Shown piece by piece: positions 19,495 through 31,350 of a stretch of 64,000 nt of DNA. Source of the stretch: Anisakis pegreffii (Eukaryota; Nematoda; Chromadorea; Rhabditida; Anisakidae); assembly GCA_035041965.1 (NCBI GenBank), contig JAPYMA010001379.1, positions 22,944 through 86,943 of the forward strand, in the 5' to 3' direction. The position numbers and the translations under genes were made by a program. How positions within the stretch are numbered: position 1 is the stretch's first letter; each line of letters starts with the position of its first letter. The notes below the pieces were generated by a model that ran no database searches, was not told where the DNA came from, and saw only the letters and a program-made list of their open reading frames with translations.

Positions 19495-21467
19495 CTGGGA
19501 TGAAAGCCCGCCGCAAGCAAACAGTCAACATTATCCAACATTGGACCGAATCTTTTCCTGATGCCTTGCAGAAGGTGCGTCGACAAGCGGTTCGCAAAAA
19601 AATAGATCAAAAATAGATGACTATTTTTGATCTCATTGAGTTTAATAGACGCCGTGGCGCAGACCGGTAGCAACCAACCGAGATAAGCGCCTTCATCGCT
19701 CTGGACCACGTCGATAGCAGTCGCTACAGGATTCATAACATGGGCATACTCCGTCCAAAATTCATAATCTTCCTCTGAAAACGCTGTTAAACCCTGTTGA
19801 ATCATAGCCCGCCGGAGATTGGCCCTTTTCGTTTCAACAACCTTGTTTAAGCAGACAATCGCATCGTAGAAACTGTTCCATCTCGTATCACTTGGCACGA
19901 TCAACCTTACGCCCACTTCCTTGTGGAGGGCATTTGCGGTTATTGTGCTTTGATTCTGACGATTCCACAACGCTTTCGCCTTCGCTAAAGCACTTCTGTA
20001 AGCTTTTTTGAATGCAATTTTATCGAGAACCTTTTCTGAATCCTTGGTGGCGATTAAATTCCATGTGTGTGCAGCACATCTCATATAGGCTGGTAGTGCG
20101 ATATTTTCTTGTTCTTGGTCGACCAGGTCAGATAAGGAAAAAAACTCTGCTTCTTCACATATCGATTGACCCCGACCATCCTCATTTTCCTGAAGTAACT
20201 CGTCCAACAACTCGTCTTCTGCGTCATGATGCGTAGGCGTTGATGAATTATGATCGCCAATCCAATTCTCCGTCTCCCCAAATTATGCAAAAGCTTTACC
20301 AAAATTTCGCGCATTATCTGTGGTGGTCATTACGACTTTTTTCTCGATGCCGAACTCAATGTGAATCATCTCGATCGCTTGAGCGATTACATCATACGTG
20401 TGAGCTCCCTCCACTCTCACACAAGCGAGGACACCACTCCTCCTCTTCCTCGTTTTGTTGTCTAACCAATGCACAGTCATCCCCAAATATCCTTTTTTCG
20501 CAGCCGTCCAGCAGTCAGCGGTTGTCGCAACATATTCGATTTTGCTCAGTGTGCTAAAAAATAACAGTGGTAACTAAACAGCGTTTAGTCTTCTTTACGC
20601 GCTAAACAAGAAACTATAGTAGTGATACATTGGAGAAGTAACATAATCTGAAAATTTATTGGATGAATATGGAAGCCTGGAATAAAATGAATGAAGAGGT
20701 GCTCACCTGATGAGTTCCTGTTTTTTTTCCCCGTACAACGCAACGATCTTTCTAACCAACGATCTCCTAGACGCAACCGTCTTGAAAAATACAATGGATA
20801 GTTTAGTTTTGGTGTTTGCACAAATTTTTAATGGTTTAACACTATGTCAAAGTCAATCTTTAATAATTTCTTCAAGTATCTGATAATTGCAACATACCTT
20901 TGAGGGATTCAGTGTCATTCTGTATTTTCGAAATGAAACACTTTCAACGATACGCAACGGCAGCATGTCAAGAATCACCAAGTCCAAAAGCGCCCGGTCC
21001 ACATTCTTTTGCATGACAGCCGATCCAGACGCAAAACGAAGCGATTTGTCAATTGTCATTGGACGGCTGTCCCACGAAGTACTTTTACATACATCAACAC
21101 TTCTAAATTACAGATCACTGAGCATGCCTTAAGGGGATACATACGTAACTCCGAACTTCACAAGTCATAAATATGTGAATTTGCAATAACACAAAACCTA
21201 CCTCTTGCCGCGATTAGACGCACTCTTTATTGCATCGACTATTTTAGCATATTTCGTGGGATGCTTCTTTTGAAAATGATTTTTCACATTGAACATGCTG
21301 CTTTTATGACAACTTATTTCATGTTTTTTTGGCACACACTCCTTGCACTCTACTACATATTTGTCCTTTTCCTCCCTCTTGAAAATCACATACTCAGTCA
21401 AACTTTTCCAAGGGCTAGGTGTTGACTCCACATTGACTCCTTGCACGTCATTATCGCTTTTCATCAT
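19495..21467 (-). pseudogene. hAT transposase gene, broken
   Basis: Cut-and-paste DNA transposase, split into exons 21202-21467, 20898-21102, 20707-20780 and 19495-20553, all with GT-AG borders on the minus strand. The first exon starts MMKSDNDVQG and holds a BED-type finger: CKEC, then HFQKKH. The next exons carry LLDLVILDMLPLRIVESVSF and SRRSLVRKIVALY. The last carries VATTADCWTAAKKGYLG and MTTTDNARNFGKAFA, then CAAHTWNLIA and PSDTRWNSFYDA, all classic hAT core motifs. An in-frame TAA at 20283-20285 interrupts the core just after GKAFA. Alternatively a GTAAAG donor in that codon run and an AG about 80 nt on would skip it in frame. Coding stops at FHPR before a GT; no exon encoding the hATC dimerisation domain lies before the left terminus, so the gene is C-terminally deleted. 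Confidence 0.88.
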
Positions 21468-21934
21468 CTTGCTGTAAAAACGACATATCACCGTCGTCAT
21501 CCCCAGAAACACAACAGCAAAAGCGTTGGGAGAAAGATCGGAAAGTGCAATTATCATCGGAAAGCAATCCACTCATTTGGATCTCTACCTCGATTGGCAT
21601 GCGTGACAACGCCCAACTGGTTCCATAACGATCAACACGATCTAAAAAGAAAACGGAAAAAAGCTTGGATGAAAAAATGAAAACGAAGAAAAATTCCTCG
21701 CAGCACCACTGAAATCAATAAGAGTCACATAATGTTATGAGTTGAAACGAGATGATAGGGGAGCATTAAAAGAAAATATGCGAACTACGATTGAATGTTC
21801 AACTTCGGATCGCCCGCAGGAGCTCAGTAGATCGAATTCAGTGGAGCGTTGCAGCACAAATATGTACTTAGACATCGCAATTTAGATATCTTAATGATTA
21901 CGCATCTCAGTGACTATACATTCACTTGTAAATA

Positions 21935-22080
21935 AACTGATAGCGGAATATAGCGGAAGTTGCCCGCTATCGAACAGCGATAGCGCCGTTCCCGCTATCG
22001 CTATTTCGCTATTCACTCGAACTTTCGATATCGCTATTCCGCTATTCGCTATTAGCGGACTAGCGGAATAGCGCGCTATT
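21935..22080. repeat. Right subterminal GCTATTCCGC array
   Basis: Repeated GATAGCGG, CGCTATCGCTA and CGCTATTCGCTATTAGCGG words just inside the right terminus of the hAT element, mirroring the left array. The same array, with one extra unit, is present at 9995-10145. Confidence 0.8.
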
Positions 22081-22091
22081 GCCCAACACTG

Positions 22092-22099
22092 ATATACAG
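22092..22099. repeat. Right 8-bp target-site duplication of hAT element
   Basis: ATATACAG directly after GCCCAACACTG, identical to 19166-19173. Confidence 0.93.
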
Positions 22100-22350
22100 A
22101 ATAGCCTCGGCGATATGACCGGCGGCACTTTTAGCTTAGGCCTCTGTAACGACTAAAGATTTTTGTGTGGTTGTGGATGTGTACTGTGTTTTAACTAGTT
22201 AGTCGTTAAAATAACAAATTTTTAAGATGGGTCATTCTAAAACAATGATTAACAAATAATTGAATAACAAACGAATGATTAAGATAATTTCCAATATTCA
22301 AATACAATGAAAATTAACGAAATGGTTGCAACAACAATACAGAAACAATA

Positions 22351-22524
22351 ATGTTAAACCGAATGGCAAAAGAGAAATTTGACAATAAAGTTCACCAACA
22401 GATTGATGAGATTGTTAAGTTGTTTGCGTTGTTGATTGACGTTATTGGTAGTGGATCGATCGCAGCAGCGGCCCTTGAAGAGTTATTGAAGGCTTCGGTT
22501 GACTTGAAGATTATTTGTCCGTAG
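22351..22524 (+). pseudogene. Unidentified 57-codon open frame, possibly a gene remnant
   Basis: ATG at 22351 opens a frame of 57 codons to TAG at 22522. The product looks helical, with QQIDEIVKLFALLIDVIG and AAAALEELLKASVDLK. The codon texture is less AT-biased than the surroundings. A shift of one frame around 22508 continues open for about 17 more codons to a TAG at about 22568, which would fit a frameshifted relic. I do not recognise the family. It may equally be chance. Confidence 0.2.
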
Positions 22525-23379
22525 AGATGTCGATATGTTGGGCGTGAATAAGGATTTGATTGGGGAGTAGCGGGTTTGGATTGGAGCGTTGTTGGTAATG
22601 GAAATTTATAGTGGGAATTGAAAGTGGAATTGAGAATAGAATTGAGAGTGCACTCTTTGGCTGTTGTAACCTTGCTTAACAGCTTTAGGATCGGATGAGG
22701 GTTTAATTGAGCGTTGTTTGATTGAGGTTCAGAATTATACGCAAGTGATCAGATCGGCGGCGACCGCGACTGATTTTAAATGTTTGAATTGATTCACAAA
22801 GCAGTGACACAATCAATTGCAACAACGGTTTGAGATCTGGTAGTTAAAGTTGAATTTGACTTGACTTGTTTGGAGACTTGACAGCTTGATAATTCGAATT
22901 GTTTGAAGTGAATTGAATTATCGTTTGCGACTTGCTTTCCCAGGTCTCAAACTTGGGTAATTAAACCATTGAAATTATAACGACGATAACGACAATGGCG
23001 CGGAATGTCACACAATTGTAACGTACATTCGAATGGTTATAAATAAAGTAGTAAATCAAAGACGAACAACTTGTAAAGTAAAGGAATAAATATTTGTAAG
23101 CACAAAATGATTAGAAAAGCAATGGATGGTGCAACTGACTGCAGTGAATACAAATGAATTTGAATATATATTTAACAAATATTGTTGGAGGATTGTGAAG
23201 GGTAGATTTGAGATAGGATAACGACATAAGGTGTTTGGTTATGTGCATATAGGTGTGTGTTATAGTGACCTGATTTTGTTTGGAATTTTTTGCGACTGAT
23301 GTTCACTCGCAACAGCCTCGAAACATCTTGTAACTGAGCGATCAGTTTCAGCCGTTCATGATGGATACATCTCGTCACG
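22525..23379. other. Non-coding interval between hAT element and virus-like relic
   Basis: G- and T-rich on the plus strand with many TTGA words around 22560-22950, then AT-rich. No exon, RNA gene or repeat was recognised beyond this. Confidence 0.4.
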
Positions 23380-26245
23380 GACCTGTGGGGATTACATGTC
23401 TTGAGCTGTAAGCATTTATAGTAATTGGGTGTTGCGTGGAACGATCGAAGGTACCAATGACCACTCAGCCCAGAAGCAACTGGCGTGGAATAATTATATG
23501 CATATGTTGAATGGCAACTTATCTCCTGCCCATTTCTCGCTTCATCTGAGAGGAGATGCGGGACAAGACCTTGGAGTTAAGGTTATTCTCATGCCCGAGT
23601 ATGTTCCGGTGGTGCCTTCTGAGTATGAAGAGCAAGATGTGTCAGTTTAGTTGCCGATTGATTCAAGGAAAGTCGCTCTGCCTGATGCTGTCGTGTCCGC
23701 GATGCAAAATCCATGCGGCCTTGGTGATAATTAAATAGTCGAGCAGCGGAGTAGAATTGTTACCGTAATCCCAAAGCGTCAGCTCCTCCAAACTCTCAAA
23801 CGATTTCCTTGTGGAAAGGAAGACATTCATGTTGTTGATCAGTATAGTGCCTACAAGTTGTGGCTGTCAACCATGCCAAACCCAGCTGCTCTGATACCGC
23901 CGCCGACCGATGAGTCTCGGCCAGTAATTGGAAATATGACAGTTCGTAGGTGCATGAGAAGCTTTAAGATGCGTGTTGTCTCTTGCTCGCTCGCTGATTA
24001 TTTCAGCGTTTTGCTTGAAGGATCGCTTGAAGCCACACAGGATCAAGGGGGTTCGGTCACTATAACTGTTGGGCCGTCTGTGATATCCAAGATGGTTAGA
24101 GTTGAAATAGTGACCTCAGTCCAAACAACCCAGTTGGCACTAGAAGCAGTGGCCCTTAATGCTAGTCAGTTGCTCGAGATTGAGGTTGAATGCGGCGGAA
24201 GGAAGTTTGAAGTCTTGCCTTGTTTGGCAAAGAGAGTATGAGGACTACACCTGGATACTTCCTGATCTCAAGATACAAACAGCTGCTAATCTGCAAATTG
24301 TCGAGGTCGTTAAGAAATCCCTCATGCAAAGTGAAGTATTAGATCTTTTTGGAGTTAGATCTTTTCTGCTGGCTGACTCAAACGGATGGATTTTCCAACC
24401 CACATTGGATTTCTTCGGTTTACTCGAAACTCAAGGAGTGTTATCCCTTGATGGAACAATGGTTGGAATAGCGGCAATTGAAGATAAACGACTACGGGTG
24501 ATAGCGGCCGCTGATGGCTTGCACTGGCTTTACGCTGCTCGAGAGTTGGGGTTGATGCAAGTGGTCGATCTACCTAGAGCCTGTGATGACGTGTTCTCCC
24601 ATCCCGATGCGACTGCTATTGAGGTGGGAAACATTCAGGAGGAAATGAATAGTCGCATAGGAGTGTACTTACGAGCGTTGACGACTGGCAGGTTGACTTT
24701 TGGCACCAAGGAGGTTCAATTCCTCTCGGACGTACTGGCCTGGGTGGGATTGAAAACATTGAAATTCTGTTTGATATGCTCTATGCAGCTGGTGATAATG
24801 TATTGAGAGAATGGTGGCAGTATGCAGAAGATGAATGTTGAATCACATGTCATCTCAGGAAGTGAAATGTTGCGAAAATATGCGGATGTCTTTGCTGAGC
24901 TTAGATGATGTAAAAAAGATGGTGAAGTGGTTGTACACTTTGTTGAGACCTCTGATGAATGTGCCCCCGATGACTATGATCGGATGAAGCTTGTCAACAA
25001 AGATTGTCATCGTACATCAGCTGTGATTAGACCGTTTCCCGATAGGCACATTCTCAATCGAACCACCCATGAGATTGTTGAATATCAGTCCAACTTTTAT
25101 GTATTGACAGCTGATGGCTCTGAGTTGCAGCAATTGCCGGTCTGGGTAAGGGGAAGAACCAGGAGGCTAGACGCCTCGATTGTTGCGAGTGGTCTGCTCT
25201 TGACTACGCCGTCATCAAGGAAGGACGCGTTGCTGCTTTTCAGATAGAGTACAACACTCTCGCCTATGAAAGGTTCTCAATCGGTGTCTGTTGGAAAGCT
25301 ATTACAAGCGAAAGGTACTTCTGTGATTATTGTCCGTCTGTGCCCGGTACTGCGATCCCTATTGTAGGTGTGGATACGCCACCATCCACTACAGGAACAC
25401 AGTCACCCACGGGCCCGACCAGCTTAGCCGACAACAGCCAAAACACAATCAGACCTCCTTCCAATGGCGAGAACGGTCAGAATGCAGAGATAACAGTTCA
25501 GATTTCCCAAACATCAGTCATTCCGCCCACTAGTCTAGTCAGCGAAGTTACCTTGACAGCCAAGGGCAGCGAACATATTTCGGAACAACTTGGTCCTTCT
25601 GGCACAGGTTGTCAGACGCCAAGTGCTACGCAAAAACATAGGGACTACTCCTCAATCCATTCCAAGTTGGCCTCATCACGAACCACAGACGTCGGTGTCA
25701 GTTCGACCGCAAAAATGGATGATATATCAACTCCCAGGGAGACAGGTCAGATGTAAATCTGATTATTTGGATGTACAGTTGCCCCAGATATACCATTCAA
25801 AATGTCTTCACTGACTCAAACGACTATTTTTACGTGCGCTCCTTCCTCTCGAACCAAGTGATAGTTCCCGAAAAGTGGAAAAACTTTCGTGTCTTCTCAA
25901 GCTCTGAAGATATGTGGCTGCACAGTCCAGCGGGCTGAGGATATTGCCTGGCAGCATCGAGCCTGTCAACACATTTCACGAACGTTATTTTGTGAGGCCC
26001 AAGCCGATTCTAGCGTTAAATACACTCCGCCACATCACTTAGACTGTTTCAGCAGTGTTTCCGGGCTCTCGCGCTTGGACGAGATTAATGGATCTGTACG
26101 CTGATCTTGGATTTACTCATGTCATTACCCGAATTGATCGAGTGTGTCGTCCCTTTTTTGTTTTGACGCCACAATTGAGTGCGCCAAGGCTATTCTGTAT
26201 ATTCTTCATGCCACTTATATTCAGTCAACTCAGAAGATAGATTAA
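23380..26245 (+). pseudogene. Intron-less, virus-like coding relic (possible endogenous viral element)
   Basis: About 2.85 kb of continuous protein-like sequence on the plus strand, visibly richer in G and C than its flanks and without recognisable introns. It is broken. In the first frame there are stops TAG at 23648-23650 and TAA near 23732, with protein-like sequence continuing in the same frame to about 24230. The frame then changes near 24200-24240, again around 24770-24920, near 25165 and after 25790, ending at TAA 26243-26245. Short samples: HFSLHLRGDAGQDLGVKV, GGSVTITVGPSVISKMVRVE, LDLFGVRSFLLADSNGWIF and, at the end, DATIECAKAILYILHATYI. A Pro/Ser/Thr/Asn-rich stretch lies at about 25365-25740. 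I see no polymerase GDD, protease, transmembrane or zinc-knuckle signature. A large capsid-like protein of an RNA virus (toti-like dsRNA viruses have ORFs of this size) is one hypothesis; a retro-element or other foreign gene is another. Confidence 0.55.
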
Positions 26246-27122
26246 ACCCTCAAGGAATTGTCCACATGTGAATGAACTGAGAGATACAAACATTTATAAA
26301 CGCGAATGTACTTATTTATTTGTGTACATAAATTTCATTTATTTTCTTATATAAATGCACACGATATGATATATTAATAATATACTGAAAATAGATAACA
26401 TGCATAAAATACAACGTAATGTGAATGACAGTTTTCCATAAAATCGAATCAATCATTTTCAAAATGAATGAGGACACTTCGTGTAAATTTAACATTCATT
26501 ATTCGTGATGAAAATTGAGATTTCACAGTCAGTAATGACAATAACATATGTATTACTACATTATACCTGTCATGTATTGCATTAGTGTTAGATATAAATG
26601 ATGTTGACGTCTGTCGCGATAAATAATCAAACCAATGCTTGCAGATATAACCTGAAACAATAAATATAAGGAATTAAACGAGCCAAGTCAGCACAAGTGT
26701 CAATCGCAAATCTCATATGAGCGATTCACTTCATATGTATGAAAGAATTGGCGATGACAGATTGACAGCTTATTTAAGCAGCAAGAGCATATATCACATA
26801 AATATTCATATCATAAAGTATATTGAGTATATCACACACTCATGAATGTTGGATATCCTGATTGTGAGGCGAAAACACACTTCTTCAAGAAACAATAACG
26901 GATTTGTTTTTTGAGGACTGTCGATGACCACTGGAACGAACTTATATCTAGTGATAAAAGAAAGTGATTAAAAAAACAAGTGATTAAAAAATCTACATCT
27001 TACTGAAAAATCAAGTGACATTCTCATATTATCAAGCAAATGAAGTGCTGTTGTTAACCGCTAGTTATTTCAGTAATTATTTTCACATTCTGCAATTAAA
27101 ACTTATCTGAAACAATAAGCAG

Positions 27123-27410
27123 TTGAGATTTCAGTTGAATGTTGTTATGATTTTAATCCATAATGATAACGTTAATACTAATGCAATAAGAGCAATACTA
27201 CATTCTTTTAATATCATGCTCGCTCCACTAGTTCATTCATTTCTGTTCAGATCACAGAAGAAGGCTATTCATCGTTTGGAAGCGATTGAACAAGTGAAAA
27301 GTAATGTTTGGAACGTGATTACGATCATTGGTTTTATTGTTCTCGTTACTTTACTTATTACTACTAGTGTGATAAAGACGGTGGTCAGCAGTATTGCAGA
27401 GGCTGTGTGA
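27123..27410 (+). CDS. Hypothetical open frame with a C-terminal membrane segment
   Basis: An open frame of 95 codons ending TGA. The part after a TTCAG at about 27250 is the most protein-like: a charged amphipathic stretch KKAIHRLEAIEQVKSN followed by a hydrophobic segment VITIIGFIVLVTLLITTSVI. It might be a last exon of a tail-anchored or membrane protein. No homolog was recognised and no partner exon was found upstream, so it may be chance in AT-rich DNA. Confidence 0.15.
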   Translation: MRFQLNVVMILIHNDNVNTNAIRAILHSFNIMLAPLVHSFLFRSQKKAIHRLEAIEQVKSNVWNVITIIGFIVLVTLLITTSVIKTVVSSIAEAV

Positions 27411-30400
27411 GATAGAATACATGTTGCTGTTGTTATTATTGTTGTTGTTGTGTTTATTGATGAGAGAAGAGAGACTTATTTTTGGATTTGTGTTTATTTC
27501 TTGAGCATATCATCTAGATATCATTGTTGGTGTTATTGATGTTGTTGTTTGTTGTTTATTATTGCTGCTGCTAGTATTATTATTATTATTATTATTTGTA
27601 GTTTCGAAGTGCCGGTTTGTGCCATTCAATATGTGATACGCCAACATTCTTTAACTTGACGTACATGCTGTTATCATTTCCATGTTGTTAGAGTCCACAA
27701 ATAACAACAATTATGCAGTATCATTATTTAGATAAGATTATATGAATTTTTAGAATATATTAATCAAACACATCATCTCCACAATGAATTTTATATAAGC
27801 GCTTTTATTCAATTTTTTTTCAGCAAATATTTTCCGAATGCGTATATAAATGACCGATTTATTGAAATCGCTCACAACAAAACGCGTCCAACAGAAATCG
27901 CTTGTTACACGCTGCGAAAATTTCCATTTCTACCAAAGACTGACAGAGTTTTTCTTGGTTTTTCTTCTCATTTCTTCTCGTTTCGAGCAATCCGATCAAT
28001 TGTATTCGTTTTCGTTTTGCCTTAAAAATTCAATTTCATCCTTCATTTCACTTGCATTCAATATGGTGTTGATCATTTTCCATATTCTCAATGAGTCCTC
28101 ATTCAACCAGGTTCCAAAAAAAAGAGTCAAAATTTTTGCGCATGCGTAGTTAAAAATCTCAATATCTCCATTCTCAGATGCCGAAATTCTATTAGACCGG
28201 AATGAGACAGCACACAATTGACAGCTTTTTCAAATCCATTGTTACATTATGTTTTATCCCATACATAATAATTCATCCCTGCTTTCCAACAAATTCCCTA
28301 CGTCAACACTTTGGCTGTTTCTCGTTGATTTGCGAGGTGTTACTTTAAGGTGATATGGCTATTTTCATCTGCGAAGACATTTCTATTAACGTGTTGTTGT
28401 CATTGCTATGCGGTGTATTGAAACCCGCTCGATATGACTGCTATCAGAGTTGATCGAATTTTAACCACGAATTCTTTCGATGTGCCATTCCCCAGAACTT
28501 CCTCCTCACATTTATTTCTCGTTTTGCTGTGAAATCCTTGAATTCTTTACTATAATTTGTATGAAGCAAACACGAATCAACCAGTACGTCATATCATTCA
28601 TTCCATCGCACACGCCTGTTCTATGTTATTCATTCACACTTTTTGTTCGGTGTCGATCACCCAGTGGTACCGAGAACGCAAAAGTTTACCTATATTTCAG
28701 CATATAGCCAAGCGGTTTATGAATCAAATCCGAACATGTACGCATCAATGTTGATAATATCTGTTGCTTCATCACCCTGTTCCACACTGAATTTTTCCCG
28801 TTTACGAGCGAAATTTATTTTCTGAATTGTGAACAAAAATGGGTTCGATCAAACTAAATCGTCTCAGTTCTTGCCAACAGATGGCTGAATGAATTGGCTC
28901 AAGTTTGCCTCACAATCGAATACTTTTGAAAATCAAAAGTGACAAAAATTTTGAAACATGACGGATTATTTATTTATTATGCATTAGAAATGATGCGTAG
29001 AATACGAAAGAACAAGGAAAATAAGGGGACAAATCAAATGAGAGGAAAAAATGCTCACTTAGCGACAGCATGTTTAACTTTGGGGCTATTGCTGGTGTCC
29101 AACAGTGAGCAAGTGGAACATCATCCGCTGGCGATTTTTTGGAATTACGAAAGTATGGTCCATTCTGATATCAAGTAAAAAATTATCAAATTTATCCGTA
29201 AAGTTTAATCGTTTGTCATCATTATTCTTCGTAAGTATACATTAATCAAATCAGTAATCACTGCTACCTTTTTTTGCAAGCAGTTTCTGCAGTTCAGTTG
29301 AATCACCTCTTGAGTTTTTCATTGTCTCGAATAAGTTTTCATTGATCATTTGTTGAATTAAACCACTTCATTCATTGATCATTGGTTCACGCAAAAAGTT
29401 CTCCAAATTCAAAATCGATTCGTAAAATTTGGATAATATTCCCCCAAACGATCAAAGTACAGTATAAAGATACGATATCGGTTGAGTTTTGCGTGATGAG
29501 AGTTGTTGAATTGTAATATTATATGCACATTAAAGTGAACGTCTACAAATGCGTTGTGTGTCTTATAAATGCATAAATTTATACGTATGTTATATACATC
29601 TAAAGAAAATTATTCCGTTTTTGTATGAAGCGTACGATACGATCGCATATAAACGTACACAAATAGGATCGCTTTTATGAGTATTTGTATAAATACATGT
29701 AAGATTACTGTAATATGCTACCGCTGCTAGCAAATACATGCATATGAAACAATTACTTTGAATGTATGTTTATATGTATAAATATAGAAATATAAGGAGA
29801 AGAAAAAGGACAGAAATAAAATATTTTAGAATATTGTTTCGTATCGAAAATTTATATACGCTCATATGATGTTTCATTGTGTACTGTGTAAAGGAAATAT
29901 ATTAAGGAAAACAGAATGCATAATATAGCGATTGTGTTGTTTGTTGTTTTTTGAACACTAAGAAAATGTTGTTAAATACGGAATAATAGATAACAAAATA
30001 TTCTCGATGAATGCTACTGAATGCTAAGAAGCATTTTGTGACGTTCACCAAAGAAACAAAAAAACATTTTGAGCAATGATCACAGTGCCACATGTAGGCG
30101 ATGATGGTTGAATCAAATATGTGAACGATATTGGATTACGGTCTGCTCGGGTGATTACTCATTAGTATATATCGTAATATCGGCAGACCTAAACATCTAT
30201 ATGCACGATGCCATTAAAAACATTTGATATCGAGTTTTTTGATTATGTACTTGACAATTTGGAGAAATCATAACGAGTCAGTGAGTTTGTCAGTGTCGTC
30301 TTCAAATTCACTGAAGTTGATCGAGGACTATGTTATGCGCTCAATTGTTTCGGAAACGCTCCAATTTGTGCACTTTCACCGACAGCATTGATCATATGAG

Positions 30401-30430
30401 ATTGTCGATGACTGTTTTTAGGATTTTTTC

Positions 30431-30465
30431 CAGGAGGGGGTGCAAAATGGTCTGATCCAGAAAAA
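30431..30465. repeat. Short fragment related to the 8203-8306 element
   Basis: CCAGGAGGGGGTGCAAAAT followed by GGTCTG matches, with few differences, the interior of the MITE-like element at 8223-8255. No terminal repeats are present here. Confidence 0.45.
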
Positions 30466-31145
30466 TAGTTGAGTTATGGGGTGAACTTTGTAATGTTTGT
30501 TTTATCTATCTTCTCTGTTCGCTTCTTTCTTTATACTTTCTTGTCCCAATTCCTTCTCCGTTCCTCCTTTTTTTCTTTTCCTTTCCTACTTCTTTTCGCC
30601 TTTTCTTCCAACTTCGGGCTGCCTGCTTTGTATGAAGCGGCAGTCATAACCTGGAATAAAAAACCTTTCATTCTGAAACCAACTATATACTACTAAATAC
30701 TCATTTCATTGGCGAAAAATATGGTGTAAAGAAATAATTTTATTGACTCCGTGAAGAAGATGAGCGGTTGGTCCCTAAAAAGAGATAGTCGTCGAGAGCA
30801 GAAGGGACTATAGATTGGTCAGTAACGTATCTATCTCATGAGCCATCGTTTATCTTTGTATCTGAATAAAATGACTGAATGTACAACACTATCGTACATG
30901 TTTTTTGTTAGTGGTGATAGATGTTATTTGTTGTTATTATTGTTATTTGTGTTTATCGCAGCACACAAGTAGCACGAAGAAATGATTCTATCGCATTTCT
31001 GCTCACAGCAAATTATTCAGCCATGATCCATCTAAATAAATATCAAATATGAGCGATCGTAATCTGACATAACATTGCCTTTTGAAAGCGCATATAAATT
31101 TGATCACACTGCAGTAAGATTGAAACTGTTTTGAAGAAGCTAAAC

Positions 31146-31350
<205 letters not shown>

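Larger units (their letters stand above)
19174..22091 (-). mobile_element. hAT-superfamily DNA transposon, about 2.9 kb, defective
   Basis: The element is bounded by a perfect 11-bp inverted terminal repeat, CAGTGTTGGGC at the left and GCCCAACACTG at the right, and by the 8-bp duplication ATATACAG. GCTATCGC/GCTATTCCGC arrays lie just inside both ends and are likely transposase-binding sites. The transposase gene reads on the minus strand from a BED zinc finger through the catalytic core, but the C-terminal hAT dimerisation region is absent and there is an in-frame stop. Mobilisation would therefore need a transposase made elsewhere. Confidence 0.93.

Noticed and set aside
21441..21680. 79-codon plus-strand frame, also present at 9499-9738
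   Set aside because: It lies in the transposon on the strand opposite the transposase and is preserved only because the two copies are nearly identical.
28480..28825. Overlapping plus-strand frames that look mildly protein-like
   Set aside because: Three overlapping frames compete, none has a recognised motif or convincing splice sites.
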